Part shown: in pieces, positions 54,528-64,000 of the stretch
Layout: each line of letters begins with the position of its first letter
Numbering within the stretch: the stretch's first letter is position 1
Origin: Chrysomallon squamiferum
Lineage: Eukaryota > Mollusca > Gastropoda > Neomphalida > Peltospiridae
Reading direction: 5' to 3'
Length of the DNA: 64,000 nucleotides
Assembly: GCA_012295275.1 (NCBI GenBank)
Contig: CM022675.1
Coordinates: 14,897,963 to 14,961,962, forward strand
The notes under the pieces: generated by a model
The model's input: only the letters and a program-made list of their open reading frames with translations
Databases searched by the model: none
Told to the model about the DNA's origin: nothing
Made by a program: the position numbers and the translations under genes

Positions 54528-55663
54528 TTATTTATTTTTTATTGTGGTTGTTATTGTAGGTAATTATTTTAACAGGTATAATCTGATAAAAGAGACAAAT
54601 GATATAAATATTTGTATTATGTTAATTGTAGTGCTGTTTGGAATGGAAACTATTTTTTTCGATCAAAACTATCATACAGGACAATAGTCCATTCAGAGAA
54701 AAAAAATAGTAATAATAATTTAAAACAAATGTGTTTAAACAGAAATTACTAAAACCTGGTCACCAAAGTAGTCAGTGATAATTTAAGGTGAAAACAAACG
54801 TTTCTATTGTTTTAAATTTCCGTGTATCTGTTTTCCCGTGCAATGTTTGTCGGGTAAATTCGCTGGTCATCGAGACGTGACTCTATATTAGCTTGCGCGT
54901 GCGCGGCTGAAGCTCGTTCAGACATCATTTACACTCGTTTATTTCCCTATTATCCTGACGAGTGCGTATTTGATCCATAAACTGAGAAAAACACCAAAGT
55001 TTCATTGTTCTCGTCAAATGTAACGAGGGACAGCTAAAGTTTATTTAAGTGTTGAGTTGATACAGACGACACAAAGTTAAAGGTTTGATAAATAGTATCA
55101 ATGAACTTCAGGCACGTTCAGGAAACTAAACACATCATCTAAGGGAGATAACTTCATCTTCGTCTTCTATATAAAATACACAAATATCCTCTTTGTATTT
55201 TCCATCATTATGAGCAAATTACATGGATGAAAATGTATTATCGGCTTGTTTTGTTACTTATTTATATACAAAACAACATTAATGAATTCGATATTCTCAA
55301 ATTAATAGTGGCTGAAACAGAATCATATAGGCCCTCCCAACGCACGCACGCACGCACACACACACAAACACACAAACACATATTTAAATAAGCAGAGGAC
55401 CTTATATTTTTGTTTCAATGCAGGATTAGTTTGGCAATAAAACCGTATCCTAATTGTGTGTGTGTGTGTGTGTGTGTGTGGTATATATTTTTATTTATTA
55501 ACCTGTGTTTCGGTTAGCATCAGTGATGTTGCTACTTCAAATCTCTTCGGTCTGGACAGATATTTATTCATTTTAAATTGACGTTCTAACTCCAGTAGTT
55601 GCTGTGACGTGAACGCCGTTCTTGGCCTCCGAGTTTTGCCGAGCGCACCAGCCTGGCTCCCAC
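51341..55663 (-). CDS. Mnx: Mnx homeobox gene (HB9/exex family), homeobox exons (5' partial)
   Basis: Minus-strand exons 55663-55503 and 51706-51341 (TGA). The first has [40 protein letters not shown] and TSLMLTETQ; the second continues [18 protein letters not shown]. This is the Mnx-class homeodomain, with its diagnostic [20 protein letters not shown], and is nearly invariant against vertebrate MNX1 as I know it. W48, F49, N51 and R53 are present, so DNA binding should be intact. The 3796-bp intron falls between residues 44 and 45, the usual Mnx site. The 104-residue tail is acidic and Ser-rich and ends IVQAAHA. Mnx proteins are nuclear repressors acting in motor-neuron and endodermal specification. 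The N-terminal exon (expected eh1-type motif) was not found; the first exon here enters in phase 1. Confidence 0.97.
52030..52340. promoter_or_regulatory. Candidate regulatory island in the Mnx intron
   Basis: A repeat-free stretch with gggaattaatctcgttaacg, cgcctgcgccggcagattag and the E-box-containing tacaggtgttaatat. Composition is clearly less AT-rich than the rest of the intron. Confidence 0.35.
53171..53325 (+). repeat. (AGT/AAT)n alternating microsatellite field
   Basis: Blocks of AGT alternate with blocks of AAT, giving false Leu/Thr/Ile frames on the minus strand. Confidence 0.95.
54463..54527 (+). repeat. (TTA)n microsatellite
   Basis: About 20 ATT units. Confidence 0.97.
54840..55060. 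promoter_or_regulatory. Candidate regulatory island close to the Mnx homeobox exon
   Basis: It contains attagcttgcgcgtgcgcgg, unusually CpG-rich for this window, and atttccctattatcctgacg. No open frame. Confidence 0.3.
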
Positions 55664-55689
55664 CTGAAAAAGTAAATATCATTAATATT

Positions 55690-55690
55690 A

Positions 55691-55738
<48 letters not shown>

Positions 55739-55806
55739 CAATAATAATAATAATAATAATAACAATAATACACCTATATAAACAAATATATTAAATAATA
55801 ATAATA

Positions 55807-55849
<43 letters not shown>

Positions 55850-55850
55850 A
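55690..55850 (+). repeat. (AAT)n and poly(A) tract beside the Mnx acceptor
   Basis: AAT units (55692-55812) and about 40 A residues (55808-55848) start 29 bases upstream of the minus-strand acceptor. Confidence 0.97.
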
Positions 55851-55999
55851 ACGGTCATAAGGAAATAAATAAAAAAGAGGTATTTGTAATTTGTTGTTTG
55901 AATTTAGAAATTATTAAAAGGTCATGACAAACAAAGTAACGGTATTTCAAATAAATGTGTTGTAAATAACATGGAGCAATTTGAATGTTGACAATTTCC

Positions 56000-57870
56000 T
56001 TCAATTCATCCTTCTATGACGTCATGAAATGCGCAGTCTACGACCATATCAGCATTTAAAAGAGCCACAGCAGGTTGTGGCAAATTAACTTTATCTCTAA
56101 ATCGCGCTCACTATTAGCCAATTATTTTCCACCACTTAACACTGATTTATCCGTCTCCGCTAAGAGCAATGATTAATTCACAGTTGCCTCCGTGACATAG
56201 TGTGAATTGTGAGCGCCAAGTGTGGCTCCATTTAATCATTGTAAAAACTTCTCCTCTTTACAGTAATATAAAGAAATTTCTCAATAGAGAGGAAAATTGG
56301 CTCTCTCCGAGCTGGTTCGTCTTGCCCCTCGGGGACGCACTAAGTTCCAATATAATTTAATCACGTTATTCCTTTATGTTCCCTAATGAGTTAATATCAT
56401 TTCGCCTAGCTGACATCTTATTATAAGATTGTTGTCACTGTTTAGATGCATACAAATCACGGCAGAAAATCGTCTATTAGTTTTACTTTTCATCGACTTG
56501 TTTTCCGGCCGTTCAAGCAATTTTTCGCTCGATTACTCTCCGCGCTGATGAATAGCCATATTTGTTTTCTGTGCGCCCGCTCTTCTTCTCGCTGCTCTAT
56601 TCCCGTCAACGACCATATTAATTCCCCCGTATTTATCGAATACTTCAAATGAAATGAATAGAGAAGCCCGCGGGAGCCACGTCACAGCTCTATTAGAGCG
56701 ATATTCGTTTGATTTCAACTGGCTGTTTCATTTACTTATGTGTTTAAGTGCCGCTCTTAGACGGATTCAATCAATTATGGTCCGTTCGACAAAAGGAACG
56801 TGTCGAGATCGGGCCCTTTACCAGTCAAATATCCATGGCCTAATCAGTGAAATGTGCGGCTCGGTCAATTCACGAAACAAGTGTTTGTTTGGCAAAATCT
56901 TCAATTATCGACGACATCAGCCCAATCGTCCAACTCTTAAATAAGTTGCCTTTTAAACGCCAAACACTAATATAAAATCACCCATTTACTCCCGTTCCCA
57001 GCAAACTCGCCAATTTGACGGTTAGTGATTAAGCGGATGTGGAATCGATAAGAGCTAAAAGATGTTGTTATTAGAATCCCCCCACATCACAAAACGCACG
57101 TCTACCAAAACCCAATAGACGTAGAAATTGAAAGCTGTAGTGGATGGCAAAAGTTAAGACTATTAGATTAGACAGAAATATATATGGATAGTTGATTGAT
57201 TTCCATGAATAGGACTCGATAAAGGCAGAAATTAAGGCCGGGATTCGGTGCGGCCATATTGGTGTAATGGGCGACAATTCGACTTGAAGTATGATAGCTG
57301 AATACTTGACAACTAATCAAGGAAAGTTTTTAATTTGCGAGATCACTGAAATTTGCCACCGGGGGCTTTGTCGGTTCTCTAATTTCTCTCATCATCACCA
57401 GCCAAAAGCACATCAGACAAATCTGCCGTTGTTCGCTCACTGTTGGGAAGCACTGCCTATTCTGAAATGTATTCATTTGATAGAGTAGCAGGACCTCTCG
57501 TCTCTACGTATTGATATGTTAATCGTATTAATCTAGCAGTCTTCCCCGTGTGGACCGCTTGAATACAAATCGACACTAAACGTTGAAGGGAATCACACAC
57601 CAGTCTGCCTAATAGCAGGCAAATTGAAAATTAAATTAGCAAATTGCGATCTTTTTCATGGAAAAATGCAGCTTTAATCTCGGGTTGATGATTGGATGTG
57701 TTGACATACAGGATGAGATGGACTCGACGCAGCTGCCCGCTTCCTTTAACTACCCTAATCAGTTTCACAGACCAATTACTTTTATCAGAGCGCGTAATGC
57801 CCCATGGTACCATCGAGCTTCCATTTGGGAAATAACCACAAGAGACTTTTAAATGCGTCTTCACAAGTGA
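56000..57870. promoter_or_regulatory. 1.9-kb repeat-free block upstream of the Mnx homeobox exons
   Basis: This is the longest stretch in the window without any microsatellite, and it has the most balanced base composition. Many homeodomain-type TAAT/ATTA cores are spread through it (for example agcaatgattaattcac, ggcctaatcagtg, aattaaattagca), along with aaaagagccacagcagg and gatcgggccctttacc. Short frames exist on both strands but none resembles a protein or has consistent splice sites. I infer a cluster of cis-regulatory elements or non-coding RNA sequence in the Mnx first intron or promoter. Confidence 0.45.
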
Positions 57871-58519
57871 CTACAAGACGACTTGTAAAATTTAGCTGCT
57901 GTTCGGAATATATTTTAATCTGGAGTATTATTTAATGACAGAGTCATGTACAGTTTGTATTAAAACTTCATTCATCAAAAATTATTCTTTATACTTATGT
58001 CTTAAACATAAGAATAATAAAACACACAGAAAATTTAGACTCCCCGAAAACCCAAATAAATAAAAAACTTGACGAAATATAAATAAATTGGAAGAAGAAG
58101 AAGAAAAAAAAATAATGTAACGAAACGAAACTAAATAATATAATAGAAATAATAAAATAACAACAAAAACAACACACAAACAAAACGTAATGCAATTCAA
58201 TGCAACAAAACAAAAAGTATTTTTAGATGTATTCAGCAACAGTATAAAAACAAATCTGAACAAAATAAAAAAAGAAGCATAATTAAATACGTCATTATCT
58301 GCTAAGTATTTCGATCATCGCTCTCTAATCAAGAATCATCAACAGATTTTATCTCTATCTGTTACTTGATATATTTATTAAATTTTACGTTAAATATAGA
58401 GTTTTATAATATGTTCAAATATAAAATGTTTTATAAATCTGATTATTTGTCTTTCAGCAGAATATAATCATATAGAAACAAATATTTCTATGTAACATTA
58501 TTTTGTTGCAGGCCGAGCA

Positions 58520-58520
58520 T

Positions 58521-58558
<38 letters not shown>

Positions 58559-58560
58559 AT

Positions 58561-58632
<72 letters not shown>

Positions 58633-58930
58633 TTAAATATTATTGTTGTTCTTTGATATTATTACTATTACTACTAAAACTACTACTACTACTACTAATA
58701 ATAATTTCAGAATAATAATAATAATATATTATTATTATTATTATTATTGTTGTTGTTGTTCTTTGATTATTATTACTCCTGTAATAATTGCTATTATTAT
58801 TATTATTATTATTGTTATTATTATCTTTATTATTACTGTTGTTACGATTATTGTTATCATTATAACTAATACTATTATCAGTAGAAATATTATTGTTTTC
58901 GTTATTGTTAGCAGCGTCATCATCATACTA
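58520..58930 (+). repeat. Compound ACT/AAT/ATT microsatellite field
   Basis: ACT units, then AAT running directly into ATT (58563-58635, able to fold back on itself), then ACT and ATT/GTT units. Confidence 0.95.
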
Positions 58931-59885
58931 AATTGCATTTCATCGTTTTGCGAAACGTAAATTTATTCTGAAATTAATTTTTAAATTTCTTTATTTAGCT
59001 CCCTGTACCTGATCTAAAACCCTCGGGAAAACTGTGATTCATTCATGGGAAAATATTCAGTGATTCTGGTACACAAATGTACTTCTAAATAAATAAATCA
59101 ATAAATAAACAAACAAATGGATAATTTCATTAAAAAAAATGTATATGTTTCCCAATAAAAACTTTGTTTATAAATAATAATTAATACTAAATTACATAAT
59201 TTTTCAAAGCGAAATGTAAATTCTAAACTTAGATTACTTTAAAACTGAATAAAAGATGCATGAAAATAGAACAACAACAATAATAAAAATAATAATAAAA
59301 TAAAATGAAAAGTACATTAATTAATACATTAATTTAATGCAAGAATAATTAACTTTAACACAAAATTTGTTTAATATAATTTAAATAACAATATTTATTA
59401 AAACATTAAGAAATGAAAAAATTCGCACTGAACAGAGTTTCTTCTAATAAATTATGTTAATTTTTATTATTCAAAAATTTAAATTAATGTAGTTTTACTG
59501 TAGCTAAAATATACCGATTTTCTAAGGAATTAAATAAACCTTTACAGTACGGTTTATAATTAGAGGTGGATAAACATAAAATATAATCAGAAATAAATTT
59601 TAAAATAATAAAAATGTTTAAAACAATTCAAATATCGATATCTATTAACCACATTATACATTTAATTTATTAAACACTAAATAATATTCAGAAAATTATT
59701 ATCATTAATAGTAGTAGCATGTAAATATAAAACCGTGTTTTTGCTTTCAACTAGATCATAAGTTATATCCATTCATATTATATAAACAGAGTGGGAAGGG
59801 TGAGGGGCACTTGAGCCTTGAGGTGGGGGGGGGGCGGTAAAATTTCTTTAGCCCGTGGGCGGCAAGAACATTAAATTCAACCCTG

Positions 59886-60016
59886 AATGTAGTTGTAGTA
59901 ACAGTAGTAGTTGTAGTACAACGCAGTATCAATGTATAGTAGTAGTTGTAGTACAACGCAGTATCAATGTATAGTAGTAGTTGTAGTACAACGCAGTATC
60001 AATGTATAGTAGTAGA
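59886..60016 (+). repeat. 35-bp tandem repeat, about 3 copies
   Basis: The unit contains agtagttgtagtacaacgca then gtatcaatgtat. The acgcagtatc landmark is at 59921, 59956 and 59991, and copies are essentially identical. Confidence 0.93.
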
Positions 60017-60954
60017 AATAGCAGTGGTTGTAGAAGTAGCATATAATTTTTTGATTCTTACTCATAAAATGTATCTGATAATTAATTTTCATTAATTCGA
60101 TTAGAGATATATTAGTATTACTGTACATTTATTACTATCATTATTTTTTATTGATATTTCACAGCATACATTTTCTTTTTTGTTTAGTTTTTAAATCAAT
60201 AGCTATTACTTAATATTACATTCATTTAAATGATAGATGTAGACAGTTAAAGTGTTCTTGATTATTTAGAATTAAATATAGTTAGATAAAAGTTATAAAC
60301 ATCATTTAAGCACGTCAGATATATAGAAATATCATTTACTTCGGATATACATATATCATTTAAAATTGTAGCATTTAATATGTTATTTAAAGACGTATAC
60401 ACACACAACACAAGTACATACAACTTAAATATGTCGGTATCACACATCGTTTACATCAGATGCAAATATCTGTTACTTATCATTACACATATATACACTT
60501 TGAACAGATATAAATATGTGATTTATGCACGTCTGTGAATTATATACGTTGGAATTTTTAGTTTCTAGCCTATTTCCAATTTCTCTGCTAGCAAGAGTTT
60601 GAGATGTTTAACGTCAGCTCTCTGTAATTAAAATCAACATGTTTAGTGTCTAATTATATTTTCATATTTTACTCGGTTCTCATAAGCAATACATATATTT
60701 AGCTATCTTATCAAAAATGAAAAACTCAAGTCTTTACTTATTTAACAGTTTTACACGAGAATATAAATATTGGCAAGCAATATACTTACTATAATAAACA
60801 AATAATAAAATAGTAATAAAATATATTAACATAATGATATATACTGTAAATTTTGTTTCATTTCAGAAAATAAGATTTAATGATTTATTATTTTATATTT
60901 TGAATTACATATACATGTAGTTTATGTTGGAGATAAACATATACTGGAATTTAC

Positions 60955-61112
60955 ACATATAGGAGTTATACACATTTAGGAGCTGTACACATATAGGAGC
61001 TGTACACATGTTGGAGTTGCAAACATGTTGGAGTTATACAGATGCTGGAGTTATGCACATTGTACAGTTATACAGATGATGGAGTTATGCACATTGTACA
61101 GTTATACACATG
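60955..61112 (+). repeat. Short ggagttatacacat-type tandem repeats
   Basis: Variants of ggagttatacacat and ggagctgtacacat recur about every 20-22 bases, then a 42-bp unit (ggagttatgcacattgtaca plus gttatacagatgat) is repeated. Confidence 0.85.
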
Positions 61113-61169
61113 AAGTGTACATGTTAAACCGGAAAATAATCTTTGTAATATTTAATTTTTCCATTCTAA

Positions 61170-61500
61170 ATACTATAACGAAGCGTTGTCGAGACGATGT
61201 TGACGCTGCGGACAAGGGGCTCTCAGAAGACTTGAAATCACCTCAGAAAGTCATTTCCAAGTGTTTAGTTTTGTCTCAGCCGGAGCGCGCTGCGCGTGCA
61301 CGCCATGATCCGCCATCAATTGAAGTATTGTTCGCACAACTGAAACGAGCAACCTATAAAAACATTGTCGTGTGCTTAACACGAATGTTTTCAAGCGAAA
61401 GATGTCAATTTTGTTTGTACAGTTAGTTGCGAGTAGCTCGTCAGAATGTTGACCACGCCGTGCAGCCAGTCGACAACGTAGCTCACAGTCAGATCTCAAA
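61170..61500. promoter_or_regulatory. Candidate conserved non-coding island
   Basis: A CpG-containing, repeat-free 330-bp stretch (ccggagcgcgctgcgcgtgc, cgccatgatccgccatcaat) in AT-rich DNA. Frames on both strands are open for 80-130 residues but show no recognisable domain or splice structure, so a coding role is not supported. Confidence 0.35.
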
Positions 61501-61800
61501 ACAAAACAAATTTACACATCTCTAAAAGCAGCTGATATGAAATAAACGCCCATTTTGAAATTATTTTGCGATTTTGAATAGTCGTATTAATGTTGAATAT
61601 TGGAAATGTTTCAAGTGTGGTAACCTTTTTCATTCACGTGAACTTCTCGCACAAAAGGAACTTGTCGTGCGGCACACAACCGTTAAACTCTTTGATTCAA
61701 GAAAAATGCGCCCTTTGAATATTTTATTTGTTTTATTTTAAATCGCACATTGCATAATAAAAACCAGAATTTCTTTATAAGTGCACCAACAATCCAAACT

Positions 61801-61862
61801 ACCAGTGCTACCACTACTACTATTACAAATACTACTACTACTGATGTTGCTGCTGCTGCTGC

Positions 61863-61930
<68 letters not shown>

Positions 61931-61935
61931 AAATT
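61801..61935 (+). repeat. ACT, GCT, AAT and AAAT microsatellites in series
   Basis: Adjoining short runs of four different motifs. Confidence 0.93.
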
Positions 61936-62239
61936 AGAAGTAAATCAAGAAAGAAAAAGTATAAAGAGAAAACACAATAAAGAAGGAAAAAACAAAACTA
62001 AAACTAAAATAGAAATCGGAGGAACATGATACAATAAATGATAAATATATAAATCAGTAAATAAATGAATGAATGAATGAATAAACTGCACTTCTGATTC
62101 ATGCTTTAGATTAAGCTTCAAATCCTTTATAATTTTAGTAATATGAAAACGTGTATAAACTGTAAATATGTATATACAAAATAGCAACAAATATTTTACA
62201 GATATACAGACATATACACCAACACACACTCACAGTCTA

Positions 62240-62502
62240 ATAGTTAATTAATGAATGAAAATAAGATAGGAAGAAAGAAAATGAAATAAAATAAATTAAA
62301 ATAAATAAGTAAAATAAATAAGTAAAATAAAAAAAATTAATTAATAAAGAAAAACAGAAATTAAAAATGAATAAACACACACACTCAGAGATAGATAGAC
62401 AAATAAGTAAAATATAAATAATAAAATAAATAAATATATGAATACTAAATAAATAAATAATATAAATAAATAAGAAAATAAATAAGTAAATAAATAAATA
62501 CA

Positions 62503-62537
<35 letters not shown>

Positions 62538-62575
62538 AAAATAAATAAATAAATAAATAAAATGATACAACTGTC
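62240..62575 (+). repeat. (AAAT)n-rich tract
   Basis: aaat and taag variants, purest at 62490-62560. Minus-strand poly-Tyr/Leu/Phe frames through it are artefacts. Confidence 0.92.
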
Positions 62576-62599
62576 AAAAAATAAAAATAAAAGAGAGAG

Positions 62600-62940
62600 A
62601 GATGTAAAGGCCTGTCTAAATGTTGAGAGTAAAAGATGGCGGTGTGTAAAAGATGGATGTTAGAAAGATATGGCGAGGCGAAGATCACACATCGGTTAAA
62701 TTGCGCTTGAATGGGATGTGAGGACAGCCATACCTCCTCTCTACATCGCTTCAAAGCGGAATTAGGAGGTCGTTTTGAGACTATAACGAGGACGAACGAG
62801 GATCAATTCGGGCTAAATGGAAAATTGGTTCCTGCTGCAGACGACAACAGCACATTGATCACAATGAAAATGGAGGAAACAGGAAAATCGTTAAATTGAA
62901 TTGGATTGGAAAACTTAACTCATCAGTGTTTTGCACAACT
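62600..62940. promoter_or_regulatory. Candidate conserved non-coding island
   Basis: A repeat-free stretch with gatggcggtgtgtaaaagat, acgaggatcaattcgggcta and ctgctgcagacgacaacagc. No convincing coding frame. Upstream of the Mnx homeobox exons. Confidence 0.35.
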
Positions 62941-64000
62941 CGACTCGTGGCTCGTTTAAACCTCTTTCTTCTGTTTTTATGCCAACAGTCACTGATTTAC
63001 TCAAATTATCTCCTTGTGAAGATGACATTGTCTTATTACACGTAATAAACTTAACACTAAGACTTATACAGAGACGAGTCAAAGACAGACACAATTAACT
63101 GTTAACAATACAAAAAAAAAAAATAAAAAAAAAAAAAATATAAATAAAAAATTTAATCCGCAACGTTGTATATTCATTAATAAATTAAATAGTTTTTACA
63201 TAAACAAACAAACAAACAAACACACAAACAAACAAATAAATAGTAAATAAATAAATGAATGAATACATAAATAAATACATAAACAACAAATATATAATTT
63301 ATTAGTATAATTTGTGTAATAATAAGAAGATAAATAAAACAAAATGAAATTATTAAATAAATATACCTTTAATTTAAGTTCTATATTTATTTATTTGTGG
63401 AAAATAAATTTATAAAATTAAATATAAATTTTAAGAAGAAAAAGCAAATAATAAGTGAATAAAATTATATTTATTTTCTTTAAAAAATCTTAGTAAAACC
63501 CTTTCTTTCTTTCTCGATAACAAAAAATATTTAAATATAACACAATTTTGTTTATTAAGGATATCTTACAGTACAGAACTTATACGGTAATAAATCATTC
63601 AGTATCATTTAAATTAATTCAAGTCTAACATTTCGTTACAATATCTAATCATTACAAATATAATTATTAAGTTAGAAGAAATAATTCCTAGTTTAAAACA
63701 AGTTTTATCATTGTTGTACAAAATTATGAACAAGAAAACAAAACAAAACAAATAAAATAAATAAATAAATACAAATAGCAGAATAAGCAAAAAATCTCAC
63801 TATTTAATAAATGCAGTCAATAAATATATGTAAGTAAATGAATAACTAAATAAAAATAATGAAAAACAGCAAATAAATTATAGAAAAAATCCCTATAACC
63901 CCCACCAGAATCACGTAAAGAGAAAACAGAAAATAATGATTAAAAAAAAGAATAAAAAGAAATCCAAATTAAAAGTTAGTTTTCAGAAAACTCTACCTCC

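Larger units (their letters stand above)
51707..55502 (-). other. Mnx homeobox intron
   Basis: It splits the homeodomain codons. It contains poly(A) runs (51777-51801, 54100-54123), TA tracts, a GTA/AAT field (53171-53325), (TTA)n (54463-54527), (GT)n (55457-55480) and two repeat-free candidate regulatory islands (52030-52340 and 54840-55060). Confidence 0.9.
57871..64000. other. Right flank: AT-rich, repeat-laden DNA with no recognised exon
   Basis: It contains mixed triplet repeats (58520-58930), a G-rich patch (59800-59845), a 35-bp tandem repeat, short ggagttat repeats (60960-61110), AAAT-rich tracts (61890-61930, 62240-62560, 63180-63280) and two more complex islands (61170-61500 and 62600-62940). 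The N-terminal Mnx exon was looked for on the minus strand and not recognised. Confidence 0.55.

Noticed and set aside
55503-55663. Gbx or Hox identity for the homeobox
   Set aside because: [20 protein letters not shown] with [10 protein letters not shown] is the Mnx signature; Gbx has a different helix 1-2 region (family knowledge).
59921-60000. Similarity of gtatcaatg and acgcagtatc to cDNA-adapter sequence (SMART-type)
   Set aside because: Order and bases do not match an adapter; it is a genomic 35-bp tandem repeat.

Overview
This is animal nuclear DNA. It is AT-rich, has many short phased exons with GT-AG boundaries, is dense in microsatellites ((AAT)n, (CT)n, (CA)n, (CTA)n), and carries degenerate LINE and Tigger/pogo elements. 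The Mnx homeodomain and the Cys-rich secreted gene family point to a bilaterian. I favour a lophotrochozoan, most likely a mollusc, but that is inferred from overall character and not from a diagnostic marker. No bacterial features, tRNA, rRNA or CRISPR array were found.

Layout. (1) 1-7.65 kb, + strand: 3' part of a CAP (SCP/TAPS)-EGF-ShKT secreted protein gene whose first exons lie off the left edge. (2) 7.65-10.6 kb: repeat-rich intergenic DNA. (3) 10.65-28.3 kb, + strand: a complete head-to-tail paralogue with TATA box, signal peptide, dibasic propeptide, degenerate CAP domain, cysteine-rich hinge modules, eleven EGF-like exons and two terminal ShKT exons. The paralogues share almost every exon length and phase but differ in EGF number (4 against 11). 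The expansion is partly recent and was by duplication of symmetric phase 1-1 exons with their introns. (4) 28.3-34.2 kb: mostly non-coding, with a few weak exon-like signals. (5) 34.18-37.19 kb, + strand: five-exon CCDC12 (spliceosome-associated). (6) 38.07-39.62 kb, - strand: 3' exons of a thyroglobulin type-1 repeat protein, convergent with CCDC12. (7) 40.0-44.6 kb: transposon graveyard with a truncated Tigger copy and a minus-strand LINE split by a plus-strand LINE that retains RNase H motifs and a poly(A) tail. (8) 44.6-51.3 kb: non-coding, with trinucleotide repeat fields and repeat-free islands. (9) 51.34-55.66 kb, - strand: the two homeobox exons of Mnx (motor neuron and pancreas homeobox), split between homeodomain residues 44 and 45. 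Its N-terminal exon was not found. (10) 55.7-64 kb: Mnx intron or upstream DNA, including a 1.9-kb repeat-free block at 56.0-57.9 kb that looks like a cis-regulatory cluster.

How the genes work together: the CAP pair is a local tandem family undergoing exon-level evolution. CCDC12 and Mnx are conserved single-copy genes with no functional link to it that I can see. The most unusual system here is the CAP/EGF/ShKT pair: degenerate CAP metal-site residues, an expanding EGF array, a conserved 15-nt microexon and a stop codon that may be made by splicing.
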